Virus record (IMG/VR): IMGVR_UViG_3300005184_000002
Location: 1-45,366 of that record
DNA: 45,366 nt
Strand: one strand, 5' to 3'
Source: a virus
Of the stretch, positions 1 to 8,010 are shown piece after piece. Under the pieces are notes generated by a model, which was given only the letters and a program-made list of their open reading frames with translations, made no database searches and was not told the origin of the DNA. How positions within the stretch are numbered: position 1 is the first letter of the stretch; every line of letters starts with the position of its first letter. Position numbers and translations under genes: made by a program.

Positions 1-736
1 CTGAACTGGTTACGAATTTGATGTTTTCTAGAAGGGAATCGGGAGGGTCGGGTACACTCTCAGGAGCATAGAATCCCGTACCCAAAGAGACCACCCGCGC
101 GCTGCTTGGTTCTACACTGCCGTAGCACTTATATCCCTTGAATGCTTCTACACAGAGCTGATATACGGGATCGGCCAGACTTACCATCCCGCCGTCAGAG
201 AAATATCCAAATCCAGGGATCAGCCACGGATCGTGATAAGTAGCCGCACAGGCGCTCGCAACTGCGGTGTCGAGCAGCAATGCACGGCCTGTTTTCTTAG
301 AATTTGTATCGGCGTCCTTTACGAAATACCAAGCCACTCCGAGCATATCGCCGGCCGTGATCATGACATTAACCGGCGAGTCGTTGATCCGCATAGCCAT
401 CGCAGTATCAAGAGTGCGTGTCAGAACACGATGAATTATATTGCTGTCGAACTGGCGACCACGGATCAAGAGATTGAGCTTGCGGCCCTCATCGCTCAGC
501 GGTGAAAAGATTTCCGGGCCACTTTTCACGTATACTTCTAACGATTTGTAAGCCGGGATACCGGCTGCGATTGCCGCCGTAAGTAACGCCCCTGTAGATG
601 TTCCTCCGATCCACCCGAATATTTCACGCGTCAACTTTTGAGTGTGCTCTTCCAGTTTCTTTAGAGCCAGACAGGGAATTATCCCGCGGATGCCTCCACC
701 TTGGATGCTCAATAGCAACTTTTCTCTGTCTAGCAT
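1..736 (-). CDS. Patatin-like phospholipase, C-terminus beyond the window
   Basis: The frame runs off the left edge, so only the first 245 codons are present. Patatin-family enzymes hydrolyse acyl esters of phospholipids with a Ser-Asp dyad. All hallmarks are visible: the oxyanion loop GGGIRG (residues 13-18), the nucleophile elbow GTSTG (45-49, Ser47) and the dyad motif SDGGM (Asp181). The family-like stretches ITAGD and ASACAATY lie between them. There is no signal peptide. The ATG overlaps the stop of the upstream gene (AAATGCTAG), so translation is probably coupled. It is the last gene of the fibre/secreted-protein block, which suggests a role at the host membrane in entry or lysis; that role is inference. 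If the window is circular, the frame would continue from position 45366 and stop at 45311, overlapping the primase end by 8 bases. Confidence 0.9.
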   Translation of the reverse strand, partial: MLDREKLLLSIQGGGIRGIIPCLALKKLEEHTQKLTREIFGWIGGTSTGALLTAAIAAGIPAYKSLEVYVKSGPEIFSPLSDEGRKLNLLIRGRQFDSNIIHRVLTRTLDTAMAMRINDSPVNVMITAGDMLGVAWYFVKDADTNSKKTGRALLLDTAVASACAATYHDPWLIPGFGYFSDGGMVSLADPVYQLCVEAFKGYKCYGSVEPSSARVVSLGTGFYAPESVPDPPDSLLENIKFVTSS

Positions 737-1098
737 TTGATAGTAACGCTCTCTCCAGGCTTCAACACGAATTGTTTAGAAGTAGAATCGACCGTGACCG
801 CAGGCGCTGGATTGTTGTCGCCGTTCAGTGTACCCGAAATCATCATGCTGGTGGTTACTGCCTGGATGATGATCTTGACCAGATTGTCATCGGGCATCAC
901 ACTGATAGTTCCAGCGGCCTTAGCTTTGGCTACATCATTCATTACTCCTACGAACACGTCTGCGAATTTCAACGGTCCCGATTTCGGTCCATGGGTCTGT
1001 TCAGCTTCGAGAGCTTTCTTGTGAATCAAGCCGGTAAGGAAATTGATTAGAGGCGGCCCCAAGCCCTCAATCAATGGAACTAGAATCGCAGCAGCCAT
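730..1098 (-). CDS. Small protein with hydrophobic N-terminus, unknown function
   Basis: A 122-residue product that I do not recognise. Residues 2-25 form a hydrophobic, proline-interrupted stretch (AAAILVPLIEGLGPPLI and onward), possibly a membrane or amphipathic segment. The rest is soluble-looking and ends in a serine/valine-rich segment with KPGESVTIKC. I chose the ATG at 1098 because it lies 7 bases after the upstream stop. An in-frame start at 1188 would overlap the upstream gene heavily. Its position next to a phospholipase and after the fibre genes makes a holin-like or virion role possible, but nothing in the sequence decides this. Confidence 0.7.
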   Translation of the reverse strand: MAAAILVPLIEGLGPPLINFLTGLIHKKALEAEQTHGPKSGPLKFADVFVGVMNDVAKAKAAGTISVMPDDNLVKIIIQAVTTSMMISGTLNGDNNPAPAVTVDSTSKQFVLKPGESVTIKC

Positions 1099-1105
1099 AA
1101 GAAAC

Positions 1106-1645
1106 CTAGGTTCGAACACTGATGCACTGCCAGTAGTACACAACTCCAAAAGGCAGAACTGTTCTAAACTTCTTCCACACTGAACCATCAGAGCGCGTTA
1201 GTTGATAGCCCTCCTGAAAGCCATCCATAGCAGGCTGAGCGGCATTGACTTTATTACCGACTTCTGGAGACGGTTCTGGAGATGCCGGTGGAGTTGCAGA
1301 CGGTATGTCAGGTATAGGAGGCTGTTCACATATTGGGGCATCACCGACTACAGGACAGGCCCATTCGACAATGAGATCACCGTAGGGACTCGACATCCCT
1401 GGACCCGTGGTAGGATCATTGAAGTGTCCTACCACGTATCCGTTGGGAGGCGCGGGAGCCGTGTTGCGGTCGGTAATGCGTCCAGCCGTCCAGTTTATAA
1501 GCCAGTTGTTGAACTGAGTAGTATAGAATGCCTTGAGCCCTTCGTTCAGTCTAGAAACTTGTGCAGTCACGGCCGCCGTCGAAGCTGCTTGCACGGCCGG
1601 GAGCTGCGTCATTGCAAATCGTTTGAGTATTTCGTCAGTCGTCAT
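1106..1645 (-). CDS. Hypothetical protein with proline-rich middle
   Basis: A 179-residue protein of unknown function. The N-terminal third is helical and alanine-rich with a WLINWTAGR segment. A Pro/Ser/Glu-rich linker follows at about residues 108-130, then a short C-terminal domain containing DGSVWKKFRTVLPFGVVYYW. No signal peptide is seen. It lies 6 bases downstream of the large secreted protein gene and 7 bases before the next start, so it belongs to the same operon. A structural or fibre-accessory role is inferred from position only. Confidence 0.7.
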   Translation of the reverse strand: MTTDEILKRFAMTQLPAVQAASTAAVTAQVSRLNEGLKAFYTTQFNNWLINWTAGRITDRNTAPAPPNGYVVGHFNDPTTGPGMSSPYGDLIVEWACPVVGDAPICEQPPIPDIPSATPPASPEPSPEVGNKVNAAQPAMDGFQEGYQLTRSDGSVWKKFRTVLPFGVVYYWQCISVRT

Positions 1646-1651
1646 AAATTG

Positions 1652-3277
1652 TTATTGTACGCGCGCGGTGCCTCGCACCGTGCTATTCCCTGTAATGTGG
1701 GTTCCCGGAGTGGTTCCAGAAAAAGTCATGGCGTAAAACGCGGGCTGGTAATAATACGTAGTCGGGTAATTTACTTTATCCTGATCGGAGCCCGTCACCT
1801 GAAGCTCGATGGAATATGTCCCGTTGCCGTTATTGATTGTTTTTGGGATAGCTATCTGAGGGAACACAGGATTGAACGGAGTGCCATTGTCGTTCGGGTC
1901 GTACGGAACGAACTTCACCAGAGTCGCATGAGCAAAGTCCCATGGGTAACGGCCCAGGTCCCACACATTGAAACCGTTTGACTGATCGGCGTTATTGGGA
2001 TCGGCATATGTCCAGGCAGTGGCGACCCATCGATTCAGGCCGGGAATGAAATCTACGTGCGGCTTGCGGCCATATTGATCGTTGCTCCATTGCGTGCCCG
2101 AATCGTTATAGGTGTAGGGCTGCCAACTGGAGTCGGCCAGTCCATCAGAGCCACCCGACCCGATGTATCGCTGGTAATGCGAGTAGTCGCGATTGAGCTG
2201 AATGTCTTCCACGCGCACACGAACAAATCCAAACGTAGCTGCGGTACTGCTGACCGCCGTCATGTAGACCCATCCATCTGTTCCAGCATTATGCGAACAT
2301 GCAAACGGCCACGTGACGGTATTTCCTGAGATAGACGGTAGACCTCCCCAATCTTTGCAAAGTCCTACTGTGTACCCGGATATTATGTCATAGTGTCCAT
2401 TCACGGCTCCTGCATTGCCGGTGCAGCCCGACGATGTCGTAGGATAATCGTAATTTCCAGACGGCGTAAAACTCACACCCGCAGTGCCTGGACCAGACAA
2501 CGACCGCACCGGGCCTACCGTAGTTGAAAAGACATCTGCACTTTTAAAGATCAGCCCGCATCCTGCCGATCTCCACATATACTGATACACATTTCCACGA
2601 ACAGCCGCTACTCCTTCGGCAAATGACCGCTGTCCGTCAGAAGTATATGTAGTCGGAAAATTCGCAGCTCCACCGGCTCCTGTATTGTTCGCTCCTGACG
2701 GATTGCCGAGCATGGTAGCCGTGCGGTTGTCTACGTTCCATTTGCTAAGACCCACTGAGTTGCCGCAACAATTGTCAACACCCGTGAAATCATTCCCGTT
2801 GCAGACCCACGCGCCGTTCGTGGTACCATCATCGGCCCACGCGCACCATCGTGTGTCTCCCGGGTATGTATGACCGGTCAACTGATAATAGTGTCCCAGA
2901 AAAGTCGTGGTAGTGACTGAGAACGCAGTGGTGCTAGGCTGAGAAAGAGTAGTCGCACTGACATTTCCACTTGTAGTAGTAGTCCCTCCCTTGGTCTTAC
3001 TGGCCACGTGGCAATCGCTGTACGTGGTGGACGCAGCTAGGCCAGTCACGGCCGAACGGTGGTTGGTCACGCCGTAAAAATCGGCGGGCGTAACCGTGTC
3101 CACCGGATCGACTACCGGAGTGGAAAACGCTCCGCAGGTCACTTTGGAATCGCTGGCGGCCACGGTAGTCCAGGTACAAAGAATCGAAGTGTCGGTAGAT
3201 CCGGCGCAGGCAAGATTGCTGATCTGCGCCAGCGCTCCTGGAGCTGCCGCCAAAAGAATCCATATCAAGATTTTCAT
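1652..3277 (-). CDS. Large secreted protein: signal peptide, fibronectin-III-like domain, beta-rich body
   Basis: A 541-residue protein. Residues 1-17 are a clear Sec signal peptide (MKILIWILLAAAPGALA then Q). A fibronectin-III-like region follows (about 18-110), with the typical ending ASTTYSDCHVASKTKGG. The remaining ~430 residues are Trp-, Tyr-, Gly- and Asn-rich with repeated short blocks such as RWCAWADDG and HVDFIPGLNRWVATAW, and several cysteines. This recalls beta-propeller or glycosidase-like secreted proteins such as the DUF4185 type, but I could not confirm a family. Cysteines and a signal peptide suggest an exported, disulphide-bonded protein, which is odd for a phage virion component. 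It sits 4 bases after the LamG gene in a run of signal-peptide genes. A receptor- or polysaccharide-directed function is inference. Confidence 0.8.
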   Translation of the reverse strand: MKILIWILLAAAPGALAQISNLACAGSTDTSILCTWTTVAASDSKVTCGAFSTPVVDPVDTVTPADFYGVTNHRSAVTGLAASTTYSDCHVASKTKGGTTTTSGNVSATTLSQPSTTAFSVTTTTFLGHYYQLTGHTYPGDTRWCAWADDGTTNGAWVCNGNDFTGVDNCCGNSVGLSKWNVDNRTATMLGNPSGANNTGAGGAANFPTTYTSDGQRSFAEGVAAVRGNVYQYMWRSAGCGLIFKSADVFSTTVGPVRSLSGPGTAGVSFTPSGNYDYPTTSSGCTGNAGAVNGHYDIISGYTVGLCKDWGGLPSISGNTVTWPFACSHNAGTDGWVYMTAVSSTAATFGFVRVRVEDIQLNRDYSHYQRYIGSGGSDGLADSSWQPYTYNDSGTQWSNDQYGRKPHVDFIPGLNRWVATAWTYADPNNADQSNGFNVWDLGRYPWDFAHATLVKFVPYDPNDNGTPFNPVFPQIAIPKTINNGNGTYSIELQVTGSDQDKVNYPTTYYYQPAFYAMTFSGTTPGTHITGNSTVRGTARVQ

Positions 3278-3281
3278 AAAG

Positions 3282-3995
3282 CTATTGCGAAGTCACGCGC
3301 TTGCGAGCTGCCGTAAAACCGCTCGGCGGATCGGAACCGGTGGATGTACCAGATGCCGTCAGGTTCATACTACCCACACTGTCCGTCAACGAGCTGCCTA
3401 CCATGTCCCATTCATGGATAAGACCGGAAGAAACATCAGATGGCTTAGCCGTAGACCCAGACAAAGTTGTCTCTTCTGAAGAAGTCAGTTCTCGGTTCCA
3501 TACGCCACAGCGGGCTACATTACCGTTCCATGGAAACCCTCCCGTAGAACGGTTTCCTATGCTCCATGTAGCAGTAGTAGAATAGGTGCCCATACCGTTT
3601 AGTTCGACAATCTTGGCTCCGTTCAGGTACAAACGCAAGAAGGAACCCGTAGTCCAGGTCGCTCCTAATGTGTTCCAGGCGTTTGTGTTTAAAGTATAAG
3701 AACCATCGTTTACGAACGCTTGATACAGCGTTCCGTTGTTCCAATTGACCGCGATATTGTTGCCATTCGTTTTTAAGATCTGGACATAGTTGCTACTGTC
3801 TAGTATTTCAAACAGAATATGAAACGAACCATCGCCCTGTGTAAATGTCGGATAGACTTGGCAACTGAACGATCCGGTCGTTGGAAGAGCCGTCGTCCCT
3901 CCAGTCAAAGTATCACTCGTACTGGAGAACGCGCGGCTGGCTTGAACAGGACAGGCAAGTGACAGGCACGCCCAGAATATCAAAATTGTTCGCAT
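3282..3995 (-). CDS. LamG/concanavalin-A-like carbohydrate-binding protein with signal peptide
   Basis: A 237-residue protein. Residues 1-19 are a signal peptide (MRTILIFWACLSLACPVQA). The rest is a LamG-type jelly roll: an early SCQVYPTF strand, then NAWNTLGATWTTGSFLRLYLNGAKI, then WSIGNRSTGGFPWNGNVARCGVWNRELTSSE, the usual closing strand pattern. LamG domains bind glycans or proteins, and phages use them in receptor-binding proteins. The C-terminus (about 200-237) is Ser/Thr/Gly-rich. It lies 3 bases downstream of the fibre-like gene. The leader implies export if produced alone in the host. Confidence 0.85.
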   Translation of the reverse strand: MRTILIFWACLSLACPVQASRAFSSTSDTLTGGTTALPTTGSFSCQVYPTFTQGDGSFHILFEILDSSNYVQILKTNGNNIAVNWNNGTLYQAFVNDGSYTLNTNAWNTLGATWTTGSFLRLYLNGAKIVELNGMGTYSTTATWSIGNRSTGGFPWNGNVARCGVWNRELTSSEETTLSGSTAKPSDVSSGLIHEWDMVGSSLTDSVGSMNLTASGTSTGSDPPSGFTAARKRVTSQ

Positions 3996-3998
3996 GAT

Positions 3999-5777
3999 CT
4001 AGTTCACCGTATATGTTACAGAAATGGACATTCGCTTGGCTGTTCCACCTGCTGTCCCGCTAACCAGATCGAGCCAGTCACCGGCCGCAATAGCGGTATT
4101 TTGCAGCGTCGCTCCGCATGTCGTAGCGGCGTCTAGACCCGTCGTTCCTCCGGTGTTAGAACACGCCAGCGCTCCTATTGCTCCTGTAGCCAGTGCGCTG
4201 GAAACCAGATTTGCGACAGTTCCTGCATGATTGCGACCCACGATTACGCTAGGAGTCCCGGCGTCACCAGCTACCATAACCTCGACCACCGTGGCCGCAT
4301 ACGGAATGTAGCACCAGCGGGGCTGAGCCAGATCGGTATTGGCCAGTGCGCTACCGTTGTCGGCTCCGATTAGAATCGTGCAAGTGCGACGCGTATTGAC
4401 TACCGCCGATTTGGCTGAAGTAACCGCATTGGCTGCGATGGTCGCAGCGCTCGAACCTGATGTGGTAACATCACCGGTCAGATTTCCTACAGCTCCCGTC
4501 TGACCGAATACGCTCGATACCGGCGCTCCTGGTATCCAGGCAGCCGCAGTTGTGCCCGTAAGAGTTTCTCCGGCTTGTGCGGCCCCCCATGTTCCCGTAA
4601 CGTCAAATGCACAAGATGTTGTGAAGTCATAAGCCACTGCTGACGTGTTTGAAATCTTGGCTTCGCTAGGAGTAAGTGCTGAACCCGTGAATTCTGCAAT
4701 AGTATTCAACATCAGGGTTCCGCTCGCTCCGCTACCACGAGCAGCGATGTCGGCTAACACTCTCCACACTCCATTAGATAGCACTCCAGCCGTCAAAGTC
4801 AATGAAGCCGTCCCCAAGACCGTGCTACCGCACTTGAGTTTGATCGTCAATGCGTCTGCGACAGTAGGCGTGGAATACAAACCTGACACAGATACCTGTA
4901 TCAATGTACCGTTCACGAATGTATTCGCAGGAATAGTCTTAGAACCTGTTATCGTACCGATCACGCTCGTCTCTGTCGCAGTGTTACTCGGACCGGCATT
5001 GGCGGTAGCTGAAAATAGAGTAGACCCGGCGGCTCCTCCTGATCCTGAACCGCATGGAGCTCCCGCATCGCCGGCTCCCGTCGCGGCCCATTGCATACAG
5101 TTGCCTGACGTTCCAATCGCAGTAGCCGCAACTACCTTTGCGCCTGTTCCGGCAGGGCCCGTGACCGTAGTCCCAGACAGTTTGAATACATTCCCTGTCC
5201 CGGCCGTGTCGTAAGTCTTGTTCGTTAGAGTATCGGTAGTAGCGCGCGCAACGAGCGTATCAGTCACTGCCGGTAGAGTTACCGTACCTGACGCGGCGGC
5301 GGACGGTTGGACTATCGTTGTTCCACTAGTAGAACCCGACAAGACCAGGGCGCTCCCGGTTACTCCTGTGACCTGCATCGGTGAAACAGCAATCGCATTA
5401 GTCCCATCGTACCGAAATATCTGGTTACTGCATCCCGACGCCGTTCCATCGATTGTTGATGCACCCGTGACGTTCGTAGGCCAAACAAATGTTCGCCCTC
5501 CAGTTCCGTCCTGACAGATATGAAATGCGATATCTTGTCCGACAGTAGCGCCCGTCGTTGTCAGAGTCGAACTGGTTACATTCCCGGTGAGAGTAATCTG
5601 GAAGTCCTGTACGCTGGTAGACGATACGACCGTGAAAACCGGAGTGGCCGAGAAAGTGACTGTGGTGTATGCCGGATGGGAACCTCCTCCACCGCCTCCA
5701 CCACCGCCTCCAGGATAGTATTGAGCATCTATAGACCCGACCGTCAGTAGAATCAGTGCCGCAGTTCTTAGAATCAT
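3999..5777 (-). CDS. Tail-fibre-like low-complexity protein with signal peptide
   Basis: A 592-residue protein. The start at 5777 is chosen because it lies 4 bases after the upstream stop, has GAGG just before it, and opens directly into a signal sequence (MILRTAALILLTVGSIDAQ). The frame extends to 5813, but that would overlap the previous gene. A run of ten glycines follows the cleavage site. The body is Thr/Ser/Gly/Ala-rich with fibre repeats such as NLTGDVTTSGSSAATIAANAVT, a form common in phage side-fibre and neck appendage proteins. Two cysteines near CRTCTIL-type and ALACSN positions are scattered through the C-terminal half. A structural appendage role is likely; the leader peptide is unusual. 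Confidence 0.8.
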   Translation of the reverse strand: MILRTAALILLTVGSIDAQYYPGGGGGGGGGGSHPAYTTVTFSATPVFTVVSSTSVQDFQITLTGNVTSSTLTTTGATVGQDIAFHICQDGTGGRTFVWPTNVTGASTIDGTASGCSNQIFRYDGTNAIAVSPMQVTGVTGSALVLSGSTSGTTIVQPSAAASGTVTLPAVTDTLVARATTDTLTNKTYDTAGTGNVFKLSGTTVTGPAGTGAKVVAATAIGTSGNCMQWAATGAGDAGAPCGSGSGGAAGSTLFSATANAGPSNTATETSVIGTITGSKTIPANTFVNGTLIQVSVSGLYSTPTVADALTIKLKCGSTVLGTASLTLTAGVLSNGVWRVLADIAARGSGASGTLMLNTIAEFTGSALTPSEAKISNTSAVAYDFTTSCAFDVTGTWGAAQAGETLTGTTAAAWIPGAPVSSVFGQTGAVGNLTGDVTTSGSSAATIAANAVTSAKSAVVNTRRTCTILIGADNGSALANTDLAQPRWCYIPYAATVVEVMVAGDAGTPSVIVGRNHAGTVANLVSSALATGAIGALACSNTGGTTGLDAATTCGATLQNTAIAAGDWLDLVSGTAGGTAKRMSISVTYTVN

Positions 5778-5781
5778 CGCC

Positions 5782-6180
5782 TCATTTCCCCCATGTGATA
5801 CTGACAGTGTCACCAGTCTGTACTAGATAGTAGATCGTACTGAGACTGTAGTACTGATCGGGCGCTTTCAGTCCAGGAGCTGGAGGAATCGGCGGGATCA
5901 TGACTCCACCTCCTGCGGCTATTGGAATACCCCGCGATCCGGTAATCGCCGAATCACCCACACGAACAGCGTTCGTATTAGCGGTTGGACTGACGAATTG
6001 AATCCAGCGGGCCGTTCCTGATCCCTGGACAGCGTGAGCAGCTCCGTCGCCGGGGATATCAGCCAGAGTGTTCACAGTCAGATTTCCCGTGCTCTGAGTA
6101 TAGACGTCGGGCGATGTCAGAAGCAGCCCCGCCAGGACCATCACTACGAATGCCGCAAGTCTAATCGTTACGCTCTTCAT
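5782..6180 (-). CDS. Small phage protein with signal peptide and RVGDS/SRGIP motif
   Basis: A 132-residue protein. The ATG at 6180 is preceded by AGGTG at a 6-base spacing; a GTG at 6189 is the alternative. Residues 1-29 form a signal peptide or membrane anchor. The mature part contains RWIQFVSPTANTNAVRVGDSAITGSRGIPIAAGGG, cited here in pieces only: NAVRVGDS then SRGIP then AGGGVMIPP. That signature is typical of small phage structural proteins encoded next to fibre genes. The C-terminus ends in TGDTVSITWGK. It starts the run of four consecutive genes carrying leader peptides. Confidence 0.8.
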   Translation of the reverse strand: MKSVTIRLAAFVVMVLAGLLLTSPDVYTQSTGNLTVNTLADIPGDGAAHAVQGSGTARWIQFVSPTANTNAVRVGDSAITGSRGIPIAAGGGVMIPPIPPAPGLKAPDQYYSLSTIYYLVQTGDTVSITWGK

Positions 6181-6296
6181 AAAAGACACCTGTTTTGGTC
6201 TATTAGGGTCTCTAGGACAGCTCGCTAGAGTCGGGGTGGAGGTTAGGTTGCATCCCGGTCCAAAGAGTGCCCTAGAGATGTCGCTAGAAGTCTAAC
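6181..6296 (-). promoter_or_regulatory. Intergenic leader with repeated TCGCTAGA motif
   Basis: A 116-base gap before the signal-peptide fibre block. It contains two related blocks about 60 bases apart, each with TCGCTAGA followed by GTC (near 6222-6232 and 6281-6292), each also preceded by a CTAG. The TCGCTA core recurs in the other long intergenic regions of this strand (about 14.0, 25.2 and 37.1 kb). It is probably a transcription control region for genes 6180 to 1. No clear -35/-10 pair is visible. Confidence 0.4.
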
Positions 6297-6542
6297 TTAC
6301 GTCAATGGCGTCAGCCAACCCTGCTCCCAGTACAGTTGCAGAACTTTCATAGCAGCAAGACTGTAACTGACGCCTCCGACATCAAACGGCAGATTGGTCC
6401 CGACATGATAGACCGTTCCAAGGAATTCCAATGGTTCGCGGCGGCAGGCGTACTGAACAGTGCCCGAACGCTCGAAGTTCCTTTCGCCGAGCCCAACGAA
6501 TGTCTGTCTTATACCGATTCCACTCGATGTGTCTGTGGCCAT
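6297..6542 (-). CDS. Small hypothetical structural-region protein
   Basis: An 81-residue protein with no recognised family. The ATG at 6542 overlaps the end of the upstream MptE-like gene by 34 bases, but has a strong AAGGAG at an 8-base spacing, which supports it. Notable segments are SGIGIRQTFVGLGERNF and YSLAAMKVLQLYWEQGWL. It may be a tail or connector accessory protein, judged only by position after the tail-terminator-like gene. Confidence 0.7.
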   Translation of the reverse strand: MATDTSSGIGIRQTFVGLGERNFERSGTVQYACRREPLEFLGTVYHVGTNLPFDVGGVSYSLAAMKVLQLYWEQGWLTPLT

Positions 6543-7207
6543 AATTGTTCTCCTTCTGGTTCGATTAACGCTCTGAGAGATATTTCAGACCAGCATGTAA
6601 GAGCTGAGTCCTTGGTGGCGTTCAAGACTTCTACTCCGGCTTCCTTAAGAGGTTCGACCAGAGTTGCGAAACTGGGCAAGTGCGATAGACTGATGACTGA
6701 AGCGTAGCCGTCAGGACGCGGCGAATCGTGCCAGTGCGTGCGGCCATCGACTACGCGCATGTCCATGCCCAACAGCACGATTCTCTTGACTCCAAAATGA
6801 TAAGCCAGATTCATCGCAGCATAACAGCTAGAACTACCGTGGCGCAAGCCTTCTGGAGATTTCTCAAGCCCTTCCTGTCCAGTGAATTTCAATTGACGGA
6901 CCTGAGGGTGCTCCTTGAATACCGGACTGTAACCCCCGTTGACGAATGTCTTTGTGTACATCAGTTGACCGAAATTGATCGTTCTATCGAGGGACCACAG
7001 ATCTCTTTGCATCTGGTCAACAAACCAAGACTCGTCTGTGAAATACAAACAGTCGAGCCAGGGAGCCAGCCGCCAGGAGTCGTTCACGGCTAGAACTCGC
7101 CATCCTGGTCTTTTCAGAACAGATGCATCGAAGCCTCGCAGCGACGGGCCTCCACCTAGAATAAACGCCGTTTGATCAGACCATCTCTTGTCTGCTCTCC
7201 AGATCAT
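6509..7207 (-). CDS. MptE-like/DUF115-type Rossmann-fold protein (copy 1)
   Basis: A 232-residue protein. The N-terminal AFILGGGPSLRGFD (nucleotide-type glycine loop, about 14-27), LAVNDSWRLAPWLDCLYFTDESW and the later SSCYAAMNLAYHFGVKRIVLLGMDM match the family related to MptE (6-hydroxymethylpterin diphosphokinase-like). It is often found in phage head regions and sometimes annotated 'norphogenetic protein'. The substrate is unknown. A second member lies at 9707-10285, with the same GGGPS, LND and AALNLAY..GA..I.L.GYDM landmarks. Such proteins are often associated with nucleotide-sugar or surface modification, but no role is established here. Confidence 0.8.
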   Translation of the reverse strand: MIWRADKRWSDQTAFILGGGPSLRGFDASVLKRPGWRVLAVNDSWRLAPWLDCLYFTDESWFVDQMQRDLWSLDRTINFGQLMYTKTFVNGGYSPVFKEHPQVRQLKFTGQEGLEKSPEGLRHGSSSCYAAMNLAYHFGVKRIVLLGMDMRVVDGRTHWHDSPRPDGYASVISLSHLPSFATLVEPLKEAGVEVLNATKDSALTCWSEISLRALIEPEGEQLWPQTHRVESV

Positions 7208-7217
7208 AATTTAATCC

Positions 7218-7598
7218 TCAAGACCGGGCTTTCATCACTCTGAAGTTCGCTGTCATATTGGGGCGGCCTCGGTCATCATTGAACATCATCGGAGCGTAGT
7301 GCACGGCCTGTACGAAAATGTATCCCGATGCCGGTATGGAATCTTGCAGCAGATCGAAAATGTCTTTCCATTTCGTACGAGCTGTGGTGTAGTCAAGACG
7401 CGAAGCTCGGATACGAACTTGGAACGTGACGCGCTCATTCTCGCGGCCCAGAGTATCGGCGGGCAAGCCTCCGGTCTCGAATATACCAATCATCTGATCC
7501 TGGTCATCTGGGTAGTACCCGAGGTAGACCGGCCAGTTAGGAGCGCCAGCTACGTTATTGGCCAGTAGATAAGCCCGGATGTCATCCATCAGAGGCAT
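7218..7598 (-). CDS. Tail terminator / minor capsid-type protein
   Basis: A 126-residue protein matching the phage minor capsid / tail-terminator pattern: N-terminal DDIRAYLLANNV, YLGYYPDDQDQMIGIFETGGLPADTLG, then FQVRIRASRLDYTTARTKWKDIFDLLQ and a C-terminal beta-rich end. These proteins cap the tail tube and join it to the head. It follows the gp10-like completion protein by 10 bases, the usual gene order in siphoviruses. That implies a long tail whose tube genes were not found in the window. Confidence 0.8.
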   Translation of the reverse strand: MPLMDDIRAYLLANNVAGAPNWPVYLGYYPDDQDQMIGIFETGGLPADTLGRENERVTFQVRIRASRLDYTTARTKWKDIFDLLQDSIPASGYIFVQAVHYAPMMFNDDRGRPNMTANFRVMKARS

Positions 7599-7608
7599 CT
7601 ATTCCTCT

Positions 7609-8010
7609 TTACTTGTTCAAGCCCTTCTTGTACGCACCCATCAAGCGTCCTGGTAGCTCATCCTGTTTGTCTTTTACTGGATTCTCCAGGTATTTAGGGC
7701 CGCTGCCGGGCCGCGTCCAGTTGACCGTCGGGGAAAGATTCTCGTGGACGTACAAGGCATAGCCTACAGCTTCATCTCCGTATCCAAGAGTTACCGATAT
7801 CATATCGCCGGTCTCCTCTGGAAGAAGTACTTTGCCGGTATTCATCAAAGCTCCCGTATCGACCGGGACTATTTCCTTGCTCGCGGCCATGACCTCTTCG
7901 GCGAAACGATATAGTTCACCGGCTACTTCTTTCCGCACGGCCGGACCAGCAGCCTGCTTCAATTTCTCAGTCAGCTTTTCGATTCCATTGACCTTGAGAG
8001 TGATTTTCAT
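7609..8010 (-). CDS. HK97 gp10-like head-tail completion protein
   Basis: A 133-residue protein. The start at 8010 is chosen because it overlaps the upstream stop (ATGA) and follows GAGGAAAGG; the frame extends to 8043. Features are the opening MKITLKVNGIEKLTEKLKQA, then a helical segment, IVPVDTGALMNT (the highly conserved DTGxLxxS-type motif), VGYALYVHENL and a C-terminal PGSGPKYLENPV. This pattern is typical of gp10-family tail completion / neck proteins. It is translationally coupled to an inserted FkbM methyltransferase gene. Confidence 0.85.
   Translation of the reverse strand: MKITLKVNGIEKLTEKLKQAAGPAVRKEVAGELYRFAEEVMAASKEIVPVDTGALMNTGKVLLPEETGDMISVTLGYGDEAVGYALYVHENLSPTVNWTRPGSGPKYLENPVKDKQDELPGRLMGAYKKGLNK

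Noticed and set aside
1202-1981. 259-codon plus-strand frame
   Set aside because: It lies over two minus-strand genes with clear protein features and has no recognisable motif of its own.
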